Origin: Hawksworthiomyces lignivorus
Lineage: Eukaryota > Ascomycota > Sordariomycetes > Ophiostomatales > Ophiostomataceae
Reading direction: 5' to 3'
Assembly: GCA_002917075.1 (NCBI GenBank)
Contig: NTMA01000116.1
Span: forward strand, 57,705 to 121,704
Length of the DNA: 64,000 bases
This document shows, in pieces, positions 1 to 11,143 of this stretch. Numbering within the stretch: position 1 is the first letter of the stretch; each line of letters opens with the position of its first letter. Position numbers and translations under genes: made by a program. The notes below the pieces were generated by a model that saw only the letters and a list, made by a program, of their open reading frames with translations, was not told where the DNA came from and made no database searches.

Positions 1-1928
1 ACGTTCTCCAAGCTTCGGTTGAGGACAGGTCGCGTGTTATGTTCGCCGGTGCCGCCTTTCCCGACCGGTTCAGCGAAATGCTAGACGACCGCACCTTGCG
101 CTTCCTGCCGACTGTCATAGAGCTTCGTCGTGCTATTAAGAACCTTGTGGCCAAAGCAAAAGGGTTTTGCTTCTGCTTTTTCATCGATGGCCTTGATGAG
201 TTCAATGCTTCGTCCTCAGGCATGGCTGGCCTAGTCGACTTCTTTTCGGAGCTTTCAAGGTCCGGAAGGGTCAAGGTTGTTCTGTCCAGCAGACCTCTCC
301 AAGTCTTCGAAGATTCGCTCAGCCAAAGTCCGCGACTGCGCGTGCAGGATCTCACGTACGACGATATTCGTGTCTACGTCGACGATAAGATGCACGGCCA
401 TCCGAGGATGCGGCGGCTGATGGCAAAACAGCCGGACAAAACGGCTGACCTGATACGGGAATTGGTTTCTGCGTCGTCAGGCGTCTTCCTGTGGGTCAGT
501 CTGGTGGTGACCTCGCTTCTGGAGGGACTTGATAACAGCGACAGCATTGAGGACCTGAGCCAGCGCCTGAGCGAGCTGCCAACAGAGCTGAACGACCTCT
601 ATTCGGCAATGTTGACTAGGGTACCGGCTCGATACCGGCACCAGACGGCCCACATTCTCCAGCTCGTGTACTATGGAACGGAAGATTTCCCGCGCAGCCT
701 GAGCGCGCTGGGGTTGTGGTATGCGCTGGAGATCAGCCGGGACGAGCTCTTCTCGACGAAAATCTCGCCGCTGACGGATGAGGAGGAGGCGGAGGCCCTC
801 GACGACCTAGGTCGGCGCCTGAAGAGCCGCTGCTTTGGAATGATCGAGATCCAGGCGTCTAGGCGAAAGGAATACTCTGCAGAAATGTGGCAGCAGAATC
901 TGTTCCTGCGTCCACAATACGAACCCTTCTCGTGCGATAGTGCCAGCCATGTGCACACGGTCGGGTTTATCCACCGCTCGGCATCCGAATTCCTGCAGCA
1001 GGAAGAGGTTTTTGGGCAGTATCTCAAGCACCAGGCCGAAGATGCTTTCCAGCCCAGTGTTTCCCTTGTGATATCCGCCATCTTCTGCATCAAGAAGCTC
1101 CGCTTCACCAATAGCCATGACGGCATCGATACGCTCAGAGAGATGATTCTGCATACCGCATACCGACTTCGCGAAGCAGAAGCCTTTTACAATGAGGCGC
1201 AATCCGCCCTTGTGCGAGAGCTGGACAAGAGCGTCAAGGATCTCATCCTGCAAAACGTCGACAACGTGTCGGCCGCCCAGTTTGGCCCATCTGAGGAGTG
1301 CCTCTTCCGTTGCCGCCTTCTCAAAAGAATACGAGAGCAGCATTGGTCTGTGATATTCTACGCCGACCCACGGCATTCGCCGGGATCATGCTCCTTGCTG
1401 TCATTCGCGGCTGCATCCGGATGGATCTTGTATATTGAAGAGCAGTTCCGCCAAATGAAGCCACATCTGGCGACGGAAGCAGAAGCAGCCGACAGATGGC
1501 CCCTCCTTTACTTTCTTGTCTTTGGACAATTTTCCCGTGTGCGACACAACGAGCCGGGCTGGGAATTGGACGGTGATGTTGTTAGGGTTCTCGAGACTTT
1601 GGTTAAGCATGGATGTGATCCGGCACAGAGATTTGGTGGTGCCACTATGCTGGAGTGGTATAATAAGCTAAACCAAACACATGACTCCAGCGACAAGCAG
1701 GAAAATACCGTCCGGTGGATACTACGCGGTGCCAAAGTCGACGATTCACTCATGAGGTCAAACTCCAACTCGCTATCGATTTATTCAAGCATGAGCCCGT
1801 TATCTTTTGATGCGGTCGACCTGGATCGGGTGCCTTCTGATTCTCTTATGGAAGGAAGCCCCGAAATTGAGAGTAGGCCTCGGCGAAAGGACAGAGCGTG
1901 TGCCGGTAAACCGTGCTCGATTTTGTAA
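1..1928 (+). CDS. NACHT/NLR-type STAND NTPase, 3' part (5' end outside window)
   Basis: The reading frame is open from base 3, with no stop before the first in-window Met at 39, so the gene continues upstream and only its C-terminal ~640 residues are seen. A Walker B-like motif, FFIDGLDEF, lies at bases 177-203. It is followed by VVLSSRP (about 276-296, the sensor-like Ser-Arg-Pro) and a SGVFLWV segment near 478, all in the order typical of fungal NACHT proteins of the nephrocystin-3-like type. The P-loop must lie upstream of the window. The region after the NTPase resembles the helical C-terminal part common to these proteins. I see no ankyrin, WD40 or TPR repeats before the stop at 1928. 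Fungal NACHT proteins act as intracellular receptors in heterokaryon incompatibility and innate-type responses; the ligand and effector domain of this one cannot be judged without its N-terminus. Confidence 0.8.
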   Translation, partial: VLQASVEDRSRVMFAGAAFPDRFSEMLDDRTLRFLPTVIELRRAIKNLVAKAKGFCFCFFIDGLDEFNASSSGMAGLVDFFSELSRSGRVKVVLSSRPLQVFEDSLSQSPRLRVQDLTYDDIRVYVDDKMHGHPRMRRLMAKQPDKTADLIRELVSASSGVFLWVSLVVTSLLEGLDNSDSIEDLSQRLSELPTELNDLYSAMLTRVPARYRHQTAHILQLVYYGTEDFPRSLSALGLWYALEISRDELFSTKISPLTDEEEAEALDDLGRRLKSRCFGMIEIQASRRKEYSAEMWQQNLFLRPQYEPFSCDSASHVHTVGFIHRSASEFLQQEEVFGQYLKHQAEDAFQPSVSLVISAIFCIKKLRFTNSHDGIDTLREMILHTAYRLREAEAFYNEAQSALVRELDKSVKDLILQNVDNVSAAQFGPSEECLFRCRLLKRIREQHWSVIFYADPRHSPGSCSLLSFAAASGWILYIEEQFRQMKPHLATEAEAADRWPLLYFLVFGQFSRVRHNEPGWELDGDVVRVLETLVKHGCDPAQRFGGATMLEWYNKLNQTHDSSDKQENTVRWILRGAKVDDSLMRSNSNSLSIYSSMSPLSFDAVDLDRVPSDSLMEGSPEIESRPRRKDRACAGKPCSIL

Positions 1929-2676
1929 AGAGTGTAGTTTTGGTCTTCATTCTCAGGCTTTATTCATGCATAATGTGGCGGGAATCATGTGTAACATAAT
2001 TTCATAGACTTGGACTTGAAAAGTCCATAACTATAATATGAGAAAGGCTGAGGGGAACATGATAGGAAAGAATCTGATAAAGGTATACAGGCGAACAGCG
2101 TGCCTTTGCGGTGATAAAAATAGTGATCTCCTTTCAGCATTTGGCATATGCTTAAAACCGCTTTAATTCAGATACCCACATTTCCCCGCCACCGCCGCCA
2201 ATCGCCGCCACCAACAAAGGAAGGTGCGTTGTTCCAGTCAGCTCTTTTGCTGCTGCCCTTTTTCTCCTCTTTTCTTCGCATGGGCAGCAGCTTACACGTA
2301 CTTTCCTTGTTTCGACGAATTGGCGGCGGCGGCAGTGGCAGCGACGACAAGACGCCGACGACATAAGAAAACGAACAAGAACACGACCATCACACCCTGA
2401 CGAACAGCCACGACAACCACAACAACCAATGCTCTTCATTGACAAACGCTACTCTTCGCACTGCCTTGTGCTTTAGCAGCAGACTATGCGGGCAACTCTC
2501 TAGATAGTCGATTAGACTTTGAGCCCTGATCAGGGACCAGCTTCCCCCTCCCCCTAATTGGTTTTTTTGCTGTGTTGAGCGGGAAGCCTTGTGGATATTG
2601 TTGCTGGGATTCGCCTCAACCCTACCCTCTCTGCACATCCAAACCGAAGCACATTTTCCCCAGTCCCGCCGGCACC
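1929..2676. other. Intergenic: NLR 3' flank and recyclin upstream region
   Basis: This is the tandem gap between the NLR stop and the recyclin start. It is AT-rich up to about 2150, as expected for a 3' flank. It then has short CGCCAC/GGCGGC-type triplet stretches around 2188-2210 and 2320-2350, and a C-rich tract (2541-2555) about 120 bases before the recyclin ATG. No conserved coding frame was seen. Confidence 0.5.
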
Positions 2677-5600
2677 ATGTCTAAGCCGTACAACAACAGA
2701 GGTGGCGGCATGGCAGGCGCTGGCGGCCGCGGCGGGGTGCCAAAGAAAAGCATCCTAGGCGTCCTCAAAGCGACAGAGATCGTTGACTCCAAACCGGTCT
2801 TGCCAGCTGGTGAGTTCCTCTCTCTGGGATCTCTTCTATTGGATGGCCATGTCTAACCTTTTGATGTTCCCTTATCTATCTAGAAATTCTTGCTACTGTT
2901 ATCGATTACCTCCCCATCGCCGATCAGATGCGGTTTGCCCGTGCGAGTCGCCGTCTCCGCGAGATGGTCTACGATGACAGTCGATGGGTCGCCCGGCTGC
3001 AGAGCATGGGCTGTTGGAACGAGACTGAAGCGCGGCAGCGGTTTGAGGAGCTCATGGCCAAGCGGAGGCGTGACGCTGCTGCCGCGGCGGCAGCTGCAAA
3101 TAATGCAACGACTGGCGGCGGAGTCGCTGGTGCGCATGGCGTGTCCGCTGCAGGAGGCACAAAGACGGCTAGCGGCAGCACAACACTATTCGACGCCTCT
3201 CTTGAAGAGGAGAGAAGGCGGCAATTGCAACAACAGCAACAGCAGCAACAAGCGCAGGTTCGCGATGGCTTCGAGACGCTGACAATCGGAGGCGGTGCAC
3301 CAGTACCGCAGGCCCAGCAACAACCGTCTGCGTCTGCGGCATCCAATCCAACACACGACCCGGACGCCCTGCTAAACGTGCTAAAGAACGTTCAAAGCGT
3401 CCGTGGATACGCCCGTCAGACGTACGGGAAAGTGTACGGCGCCCTGGCCCCTTTCTACTGGGACCTGCAGAAAGCCAAGAGCCACGCCGACCCCCTAGTC
3501 TTCAAAGTGTTCCGGGACCCCGAGCGCCAGGCGCAGATGCTGGCCGTCCTGCGCACCTTTGCCCAGAGCGACTGGGCTCAGGGCTGGCGGCGGCGGGAAG
3601 AGAAGCTGGTCAGCATGACGAGCATCTTCGAATCGGCCGTGCTCCGCGAGTTCGAGCAGGGCTACGAGTTCTGGGACGTCGACGGCCGCATGCGCAAGTA
3701 CGCCCACGTGCTGGACGTGCTCAATGGCAGCAAAGCGGGCGTCGACCTCTTTCTCCAGAAACACCCCATCTTCTCCGACGTCGAGCTGACGTCCAGCAAC
3801 GCCATGGACTGCATCTATTTGGCGCCCGCCGCATCTTCCTCGTCCTGGGGCGCGGCAGGCGCGAGCGAGTCGTCTTCGTCGCCCGACAGCGTCATCACTC
3901 TCGAACCGTCACGCGCGTTCTTCGAGCTGCTGACCAAAAAGGTAAACGAGCAGAGCAGCGTTATCGGCCGCATCTTTCCGCGGCCGGCGAGCGTGTTCTG
4001 GGCGCTGGTGGACAAAGTGCGCGAGGACATCATCATGGAGTACATCACACCACTCTTGGACGAGACACATGAGCGCAATCTGCCGGCATATCTCACAGCA
4101 GCATCTGGCCTCCTCGAGCAGTGCCTGCAGTTTTTAAAGGGACTCGACCCTCCGAAGCCACCAGATGCGCTAAAGAAAGTGGCAGGAATCAAAGGTCAAG
4201 AGCCCAAATTTGGGTTTGGCAAGAATAAGGAAGAGAAGAACAAAGACGATGCTCCGTTAGCCGACGAGGAAGACAACGAGAACGACGACAACGCATGGAC
4301 GCCGCGGGCGCGGCTCCGCAAAATAAAAGAGCTGGCCTACCGGACCTTTGAGCCGCATCTTGATCTCTACCTGCAGGAGGAGCTGGACTTCTTCACCAAG
4401 CATGCCGAGGCCGAGGTGTTGGAATGGGACAAGAAACTTTCCGAGCAGGACGCCACCGTCGAAACCTTCTACATGGCCAACTTCAACCGACAGGAGGTAA
4501 AGAAGGACTTCCTAGGCTCATTCAAGAAGGTCGTGATGATGCCTGTAACAGTGTTGCCCAGCTTGCCAGGCCAGCTTCTGGGCTCAAGCCCCTTTGGCGG
4601 TGGCAGCGGCAGCAGATCGACACCTGCGAATGGCTCCAATCTCTCTCTTCCACAACAACAGCAAGCCCCATCCTCGGGGCGAGCAACGCCCACTCCAAGT
4701 GCCAGTGGACTGCCAGAGAAAGCGCCCGATGACGAGCTGGCTGCCAAGGCCGCTCTGATGGCATCTCGCTTGGAGGGCATCAAGTCTCTGTTCAGCATCG
4801 AGATGGCCCTGAATCTCGTGCACGCGGCCAAAACGAGCCTGGGCCGCGCAGCCATCTTCATTCAGTTAGGCGGACAAGCTGCCGGCGAGGCGCGAGAGCA
4901 GTGCGAGGCTATCTTTGTGGTGCTGCTGCGCGTACTGGGCAACGGACACGTCAAGCAAGGGTTCGACCGCGCCGTCGAGCACCTGTCGCAGTACAACCCG
5001 CGGGCTGTGAGCAGCCATAAGCGCAACACGCTCGGAGCCGAAGCGATGACCAGCGAAGGAGCAGCAGGCGCCGAGGCCGCAGCGGCGGCGGCCGCAGCGG
5101 CTGGGGCTGATGACATAGTCACAGATGGTGGCGTTGCGCCACTGATGACGTTTATCGAGCTCGTCAACGTGGGCGACCTGATCTCGCAGATGATCGACGT
5201 CTTTTACGAGCAGCAGCTAGCCGGGCCCAAGATCGCTGACCGCAACGACTTCCTGGATCCGGCCGGGCTGGCCAAGAAGCGATTCGAGCAGATGATCGAC
5301 GAGAGCGTGGCAGCGGGCCTCAACAAGGGCATCGATGTGCTGATGGATGAGGTGGAGTACATCTGTGCCACGACGCAGAAGCCCACCGACTATTACCCGG
5401 AGGCAGCAGACGCCGTGCCCGAAGGCGGCATGTCTTTCCTGAACGGCACCCTAGCCACTGTGACGGCCGGCATCGGCAGCGGCGTGGGAGCCGTAAGTGG
5501 GCTGGCTACGCCAAAATCAGGAGGGGGACTATCATCTGGCGTTCCGGCTGCAAGCGGCGGCAATGCCGGTGCTCTGGATCCTTTTGCGGGCGACATCGGG

Positions 5601-6059
5601 CCGACGCAGACAGCACGGCGTGTGGTGGAGCTGGTGCGCGGGCACACCAACATGCTCAAGGGCAGCACGGAGAAGACAATGCTGGAGGTGTTCAACGGCG
5701 AAGTGGGGCTGCGGCTGTTCGCGGCTGTGTGCAAGCACCTGAAGCGGCAGCGCATCAGCATAGCGGGCGCCGTGCACGTCATCGCTGACATGGCGCTCTA
5801 TTTTGATTTCATACAGACGCTGCGGAACCCTGACTTGCTGGCGTACTTCCGCGCGCTGCGTGAGCTGAGCCAGCTGTACTTGATCGACGCGCACCACCAC
5901 GCCAAAGATATGGCCATAATCATCGCAGACGGCGACCGCTTCGGTGGCATCTTCCGGACTGAGGAAGTCTATGAGTTTGCGGAACGGCGCGCCGACTGGT
6001 ACCAAGTCAAGCGGGACGTCGAGCGGGCCATGTATGGGCTAGAGTGTGCGGTGATGTGA
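2677..6059 (+). CDS. RCY1: Recyclin-1-like F-box / exocyst Sec10-domain protein
   Basis: Two exons, 2677-2809 and 2884-6059, are joined across a GTGAGT..TAG intron with a split GAA codon, giving 1102 residues. An F-box-like helix set follows the intron (about residues 45-85, starting EILATVIDYLP). Low-complexity Ala, Gly and Gln stretches lie at about 100-190. A long Sec10/exocyst-type helical region fills the rest, interrupted by acidic, Ser/Gly-rich and poly-Ala linkers. The protein ends in CAVM, a CaaX box, and yeast Rcy1 is likewise prenylated at a CaaX end. Yeast recyclin acts in endocytic recycling and SNARE retrieval at early endosomes and Golgi, so the same role is inferred. The start at 2677 has a CACCATG context and is the first ATG of the exon. 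The gene converges on CDK7. Confidence 0.9.
2810..2883 (+). other. Recyclin intron
   Basis: The 74-base intron has donor GTGAGT and acceptor CTATCTAG. Removing it joins the short N-terminal exon to the F-box-encoding exon in frame. Confidence 0.85.
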
Positions 6060-6463
6060 AAAAAAGTAGCCAGCTTTAGGGAGGAAGTTTATTATACATA
6101 TGTTTTGTTATGAGATGTTTTGTATATGAGACCATTAGAGACGACAGGGTTATTTACCGTAGCATAGTCAACGGAGTTTTATTTTAGTTTTTTATCTGTA
6201 TGTATCAAAACCAAGACGATTTGTGCAGAAGCAAAACAAACCCGACCTTCTCTGGACAGGCAGCACATGTTCCATTATGCTGGACAAACGCCTTGTATCA
6301 TCGACTGAGGATGAAATTATGCAAAATGTTGTCAAAAGAACAAAGATATCGAAAACGCCAAAGAACCCGGTTTGTTCTCTTTTTTCCATTTTTTCGTTCC
6401 TAAGCAAAAAAAAAAAAAAAAGATGATCCGAAACTCCCTGCCCTGCTCTGCTCTTTTTTTTCT
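6060..6463. other. Convergent 3' flanks of recyclin and CDK7
   Basis: This short, AT-rich tail-to-tail gap contains a run of about 16 A at 6405-6421. Both genes must terminate transcription here, and no coding signal was found. Confidence 0.5.
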
Positions 6464-7936
6464 CTACTTGCGGGCGCCAAAGTCCAGCCGCCGTGCCACT
6501 TTTGCGCCGCGGTCCTCGTCGCCGACCATGCCAGGGCGGCGCTTGAGGTCGGCGGCGGCCTTGGCGAGCTCGCGCTCCTTCTCCTTGTCCTTGTCAGCGG
6601 GGGCGACGTGGCGGCGGGGCAGGTCGTGGACAGGGGTGGGGCGGGGCTCGGCGCGCCACCAGGGGTGGGCGAGCATGGCGCGGGCGGTGATGCGGCGGCG
6701 GGGGTCGAGGACGAGGGTCTGCATGAGCAGGTCGACGCCGTCGGGGCCGACGGTGCCAAAGGGGCCGAGAAAGGCGTCGCGGCCGGGCACGGGGTAGACG
6801 CGGTCCGAGGGGACAGCGTAGGCGTCGAGGCGGGTGACGCCGGGCCAGTTCTGCTCGGTCGGGGTGCCGAGGGCGCGGCAGACGAGGGCGATCTGCTCGA
6901 CCTCGGTGTTGCCCGGCAGGTAGGGGCTGCGCAGGACGAGCTCGGCGAAGACGAGGCCGACGGACCAGACGTCGACGCCGCCGGCGTAGTGGCGGGCGCC
7001 GAAGAGCAGCTCGGGCGGGCGGTACCAGCGGGTGACGACGTTGGCGGTCATGGGGCGGTAGGGGTCGGCGAAGCTGCGGGCGAGACCGAAATCGGCGAGC
7101 TTGAGGGCGCCGTCGGCGGCGACGAGCAGGTTGTTGGGCTTGATGTCGCGGTGCAGGACGGCGCGGTCGTGGCAGAAGGCGATGGCGCGGCACAGCATGC
7201 CCATCCAGGCCTTGATGTCGGCGGCGCCGTAGCGCACGGCGGCGGTGTCGCGCACCAGCATCTCCAGGTCGCCGCGCGGCAGGTGCTCCAGCACCAGGTG
7301 CAGGTTCTGGTCGCGCGTGCTGTACACGCCGTGCAGCCGCACAATGTTGGCGTGCCGCAGCTCCTGCAGAAACTTGATCTCCCGCACCGCGTCCGGCGCG
7401 ATCCCGTCGCTGTACTCCTTCTGCACCTTGATCTTCTTGATCGCCACCAGCTGCGTCGGGTCCGCCCGCAGCCGGCCCTCGTACACCACGGCGTAGGTAC
7501 CCTCACCAAGCTCCTTGCCTGTCCAGAAGGAAGCCGTCAGCGATGCCCAGCTCTTCATCTCTCTCTCTCTCTCTCTCTTTTTATATCTCTTTTTCGCACA
7601 CCCCCTCGCTCACTCACCTCGTATGTATTTGTTCTTCTCCTCCTCGTTCAGCCGCTCGGCCACATCCATGGTGATCGGATGGCGGGGGTGGTGATGATGG
7701 TGGTGATGGTGGTGGTGTCCGCCTGCTGATGGTGCTGCTGCCGCTTTGGACGCCGCAGGCTTCGCGCCCGCCTCCGTCTTCACGCTGCCGCCGGTCCCTT
7801 CCGCCCCCCCTCGTGGTGTGCCTCCATTGGAAAACGTCGGCGGCCGCGACGGCAGCACAGACGTTGGCCGCGAAGATGACGGCGACGACACGGCCAGCGC
7901 GTCAGTCGGGATGGCGAGGAGCGGCGATGCGCTCAT
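6464..7936 (-). CDS. KIN28: CDK7/KIN28-type cyclin-dependent kinase
   Basis: Two exons on the minus strand (7936-7618 and 7518-6464) give 457 residues. Splicing reconstitutes the Gly-rich loop as KYIRG|KELGEGTYAVVYEG with a split Gly codon. Visible hallmarks are VAIKKIKV (the ATP Lys), the helix DAVREIKFLQEL in the PSTAIRE position, the catalytic loop HRDIKPNN, DFGLAR, and a T-loop with Thr in MTANVVTRWYRPPE. These place it in the CDK7 group, the TFIIH kinase that phosphorylates the RNA polymerase II CTD and may activate other CDKs. An extension of about 90 residues before the kinase is Ser/Pro/Ala-rich and carries ten consecutive His. The chosen ATG at 7936 follows GCC. A later in-frame ATG just before ERLNEEEKNKY is an alternative start. 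Confidence 0.93.
7519..7617 (-). other. CDK7 intron with (GA)n microsatellite
   Basis: On the minus strand the intron runs from donor GTGAGT (7617) to acceptor TGGACAG (7519). It contains a pure CT/GA dinucleotide run at about 7557-7578. An intron is required because the frame upstream of the Gly-rich loop only matches the kinase family after removal. Confidence 0.8.
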
Positions 7937-9308
7937 GGCTGAAAGGAATGAGATATGGCGAGACGAGGCTGTCGGGCCAAGAGGTGCGAATGGCGGGATG
8001 CAAGGAACGGACGACGACAAACGAAGGAGAGAGAGAAAAGAGAGCCTCGGTAGCAGATGGATCAGAGGGCGATGCAAAAGCTGATTGCCGAGTTCAGCTG
8101 CTGGGTGGGACTGCTTCGTGTGGTGTGCTTCGCTGCAGCGCATCTAGAAGAACAAGAAGGTTCTAGTGGCTGAAGCTTAGGCTGTGGCTGAGTTGGCGTG
8201 CGAATATTCTGGATGCGTAAAGTAGGAGTAATTCTCGTACGTCGTAGTGCCAAGACGGGAAAGCACGAATGGGGAATAGCGGGTGTTTCCACGGTAATTT
8301 TTGCTTTGTTTTCCCTTCTCGGTGCAATTACACGGGCCAGTAATGCCCCGTCACGCCCGTAAGTGCGTTAAGTGCGTGATGCGTTATCTCCTGTTTGTGT
8401 ATTGTTCCGTACTGCATTGGCGCATTACTGCTTAACTGCCGGACTCTACAGGCATTCCGCCGCCCGATCCTCACTGGCCATATCCTGACGTCATGCCACT
8501 GCAGGTCTGCTGCCAAATCTTGGGACGACGTGTCTCCGTGTGTACGCAACACTGTCGACAAAGCAAAAATGCAACGCGACGTATGCCTTGCAAGATCACA
8601 TCTTGGCCGCATGAGATGATAAATCTTCCCTGCCCTCGTCTCGCTCATACTGCCCGCTACTCGCTACTAACTTTGTACTTGTCGTACTACTATTCCCACA
8701 CGACGGCATAGCCGTGGTCTTGTGAACTAGCTTAACTCGTGAACCTGATTCCTTTTCTTTTTCTTTTTTTTTCCCCTTCTTCTTCCGCTTGTCGTTCTAT
8801 TAATACTCTTCTGCAAAATTCGTGTTAATTGGGTCTTGGGCTCCTTGTTACGACACGTATAATACCGCCGTCTAGGCCAAAGAAAAAAAGGAACGCGCAA
8901 TTCTGCTGCTACTTTTCTCTACAAGTACACTTATAGATTGGGTTGCTATAGCCTGTTTCTTCCATTTTATTCAACTTTGTTCTGTTGCCACAATCTCATG
9001 CATTTTTGCATGCCTCCCATTTTTAAAATTCCATGAGACAACCGAAGACGTCACTTTTATTTATCGCTCTTGCAGCTTGATTGCCAGCTTGCTTCCCGTC
9101 CGCGATACCCGCACCCACCAAGGCAGACAACATAAACAGAGGAGACAGAACAGAGGAAAAAGAACCTGCCACCCGACAAATTGGTAGCGCAGGGGTAAAG
9201 AGATCGATATACAAGGGACGGCACGGAGAAGTGGTGGCCATTTTATTCTGACTCGACTCTGAATTTCACTGTTTTCGTTCATTGGCTTGTCTAGCCATCA
9301 CCATCACA
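7937..9308. other. Divergent intergenic region, CDK7 and SFK1 promoters
   Basis: This head-to-head gap of about 1.4 kb holds the 5' regions of both flanking genes. It has pyrimidine-rich stretches (8751-8790), a small repeat of AAGTGCGT units at 8359-8378, and AT-rich DNA near 8870-9060. No conserved ORF was seen and no TATA element is compelling. Confidence 0.45.
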
Positions 9309-10588
9309 ATGCCATTCAAAATGATTCGGATATCATACTGGGTATGTTGAGTGCACATGGATTGAAGAGACGCAGCACCAGAACCACGGCCACTGTATCG
9401 GCCTTTCTTGCTAATAAACGCCTCCAGATCATTCCCGTCATATCCGGCGCCGTCTGGCTCGGCATGCTCATGGGCATGCTGATCGGCTGGACCGTCGATG
9501 AGCACCGCGAGCAGTATCCTTCTATGCGCGCCGACCAGACCGTCGCCTACATCAGCGACATTGGCGCCTCGCCCAAGTTCAAGCCCATGTTCATCGCCTG
9601 CTGCGCCATCACGACCGCCACGCTCGACCTGAGCTTCCTGTCCGACCGGTGGCTCCGCCACAGCGGCCGCCTGACCCCCAACGGCAGCCGCGGCCAGAAG
9701 GCCCTGGCCATCCTGGCCATCCTCTTCGCCCTCGCCGGCACCGCTGGCCTGATCCTGCTGTCCGTCTTCGACGTCGCCCACCACAAGTCGCTGCACGACG
9801 GCTTCCTGCTGCTCTTCCTGGGCGGCTACGTGCTGTCTGCCATTTTTGTCTGCTGGGAGTACCAGCGGTTGGGCATTCGTGAGTTCCCCTGTCGGCTCTT
9901 ATTTCTTCTTGCCAGCACTTCCTCCAATGCTGACTGATCCTTTCCCCCCTGTTCTCCAGACAACCGCGACCTGCGCATCTTGAGCACTTCCTTCTGGATC
10001 AAGCTCGGCTTTGTGCTCGTCGAGGTCGTCCTCGCCATCGCCTTCGTCTCTCTCACTTTCACCGACAACACCACCGGTGGCGCCATCGTCGAGTGGATCA
10101 TCGCCTTCATCTTCTCCTTTTACGTCTTCTCCTTCTGCATCGATCTCTACCCTGCCGTCCACACTCGCCGTCACCGCGGCATCCCAGGCAGCGGCAAGCA
10201 TCGGCACTATGAGCATCCCAGCGGCACCGATACCGCCGGTAGCGAGATGATGGGCGAAAATAGTGCCGCTAATGGTGTGCCGGCCCCGCTCGCCAGCGGT
10301 CCCGCAATGGAGGAGGCGGGCGCCGGCTATGGCGGCGCTGTCGCCGGCGCCCTAGCTGGTCACGGTACGAACTTGAACGGCAACTACTACGACGCTGCGC
10401 GGGCTACGCGCGCCCCGCGCGCCAACCGCTTTGCCAACAACGTCGCCGGCCAACAGAACACATTGCACCCAGGCGGCAGCGGAAGCGCCGGCAGCGGCCG
10501 GGAGCTGAACTACCCAGCAGTTGTGGAGCCTGCATACCAGCCAGGCCGGACATATGGCCATCGGCAAGAAGTAATGGAGACGATGTGA
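9309..10588 (+). CDS. SFK1: SFK1/FRAG1/DRAM-family six-TM membrane protein
   Basis: Three exons (9309-9341, 9428-9878, 9960-10588) give 370 residues. Introns are GTATGT..CTCCAG, with a CTAAT branch-like site 14 bases before the acceptor, and GTGAGT..CTCCAG. Six hydrophobic segments lie at about residues 12-34, 65-83, 103-125, 135-154, 173-194 and 203-223, in the Frag1/DRAM/Sfk1 pattern. The start MPFKMIRISYW|IIPVISG fits the family. The C-terminal ~145 residues are cytosol-type, Gly/Ala/Asn-rich and low complexity. Yeast Sfk1 works at the plasma membrane with the Stt4 PI4-kinase and affects phospholipid asymmetry; the same role is inferred here. Start choice: the first exon encodes only 11 residues, but both the frame and the family N-terminus agree. 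Confidence 0.87.
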
Positions 10589-11143
10589 GAGGTGTGGGGA
10601 GAAAAGAGAAAATGGGTGAAGCAAAACAGCATATGATAAATTTATTAGATTCCCTCTTTGTTTTCAGCGATTTTTATGATTTATAGATTTTCTCATTCAT
10701 GGGAGGGTTTCATGTCTGGCGTTTCTACGGCCCTGCATCATTTAGAGGGATTTTGCTTCCATTTTATTCGTGTATATATAGATATATCTGTGTATAATTT
10801 ACAGCAACACAGTCGACACAATACAAGAAAATATAAATAAGAGAAATACATTTTTTCAACAAAACTGAAGATTGTGCTGGGGAAATATTGGTGAATCCGT
10901 GACAGCTTGGGCTGTTGATATGGGAAAGGGAATCATATAAACAAAGGTCGGTGGTCTATCTTAGTGTAATTTGCGGCAAACTTAACATAGCCAAAATGGC
11001 ATTTTCAAGGAGGAAAACAACAAATTATTAACAAGAATCATGCAAATAAGAAGAAAATGGAAATACTGAAACCAAATATGCTTTAGAAGCAATATCCTGC
11101 CAGCCAGATCCGCCTTCTATCTGTCTATCATTAGAGTAGGAAG
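10589..11143. other. Convergent 3' flanks of SFK1 and EIS1
   Basis: This AT-rich tail-to-tail gap contains ATATA-type stretches at 10771-10800 and AATAAAT-like motifs (for example around 10833-10838) that could serve as efficiency elements for polyadenylation. No coding frame was seen. Confidence 0.45.

Noticed and set aside
6608..7729. Open frame of about 373 codons on the plus strand opposite CDK7
   Set aside because: It is an antisense shadow of a GC-rich kinase gene. The product is Gly/Asp/Val low complexity, and the kinase on the minus strand is unambiguous.
8741..8760. Possible TPP riboswitch core (GAACCTGATTCC)
   Set aside because: The other conserved TPP elements (the CTGAGA-type bulge and the 5' helix) are missing, and the neighbouring genes are not thiamine genes.
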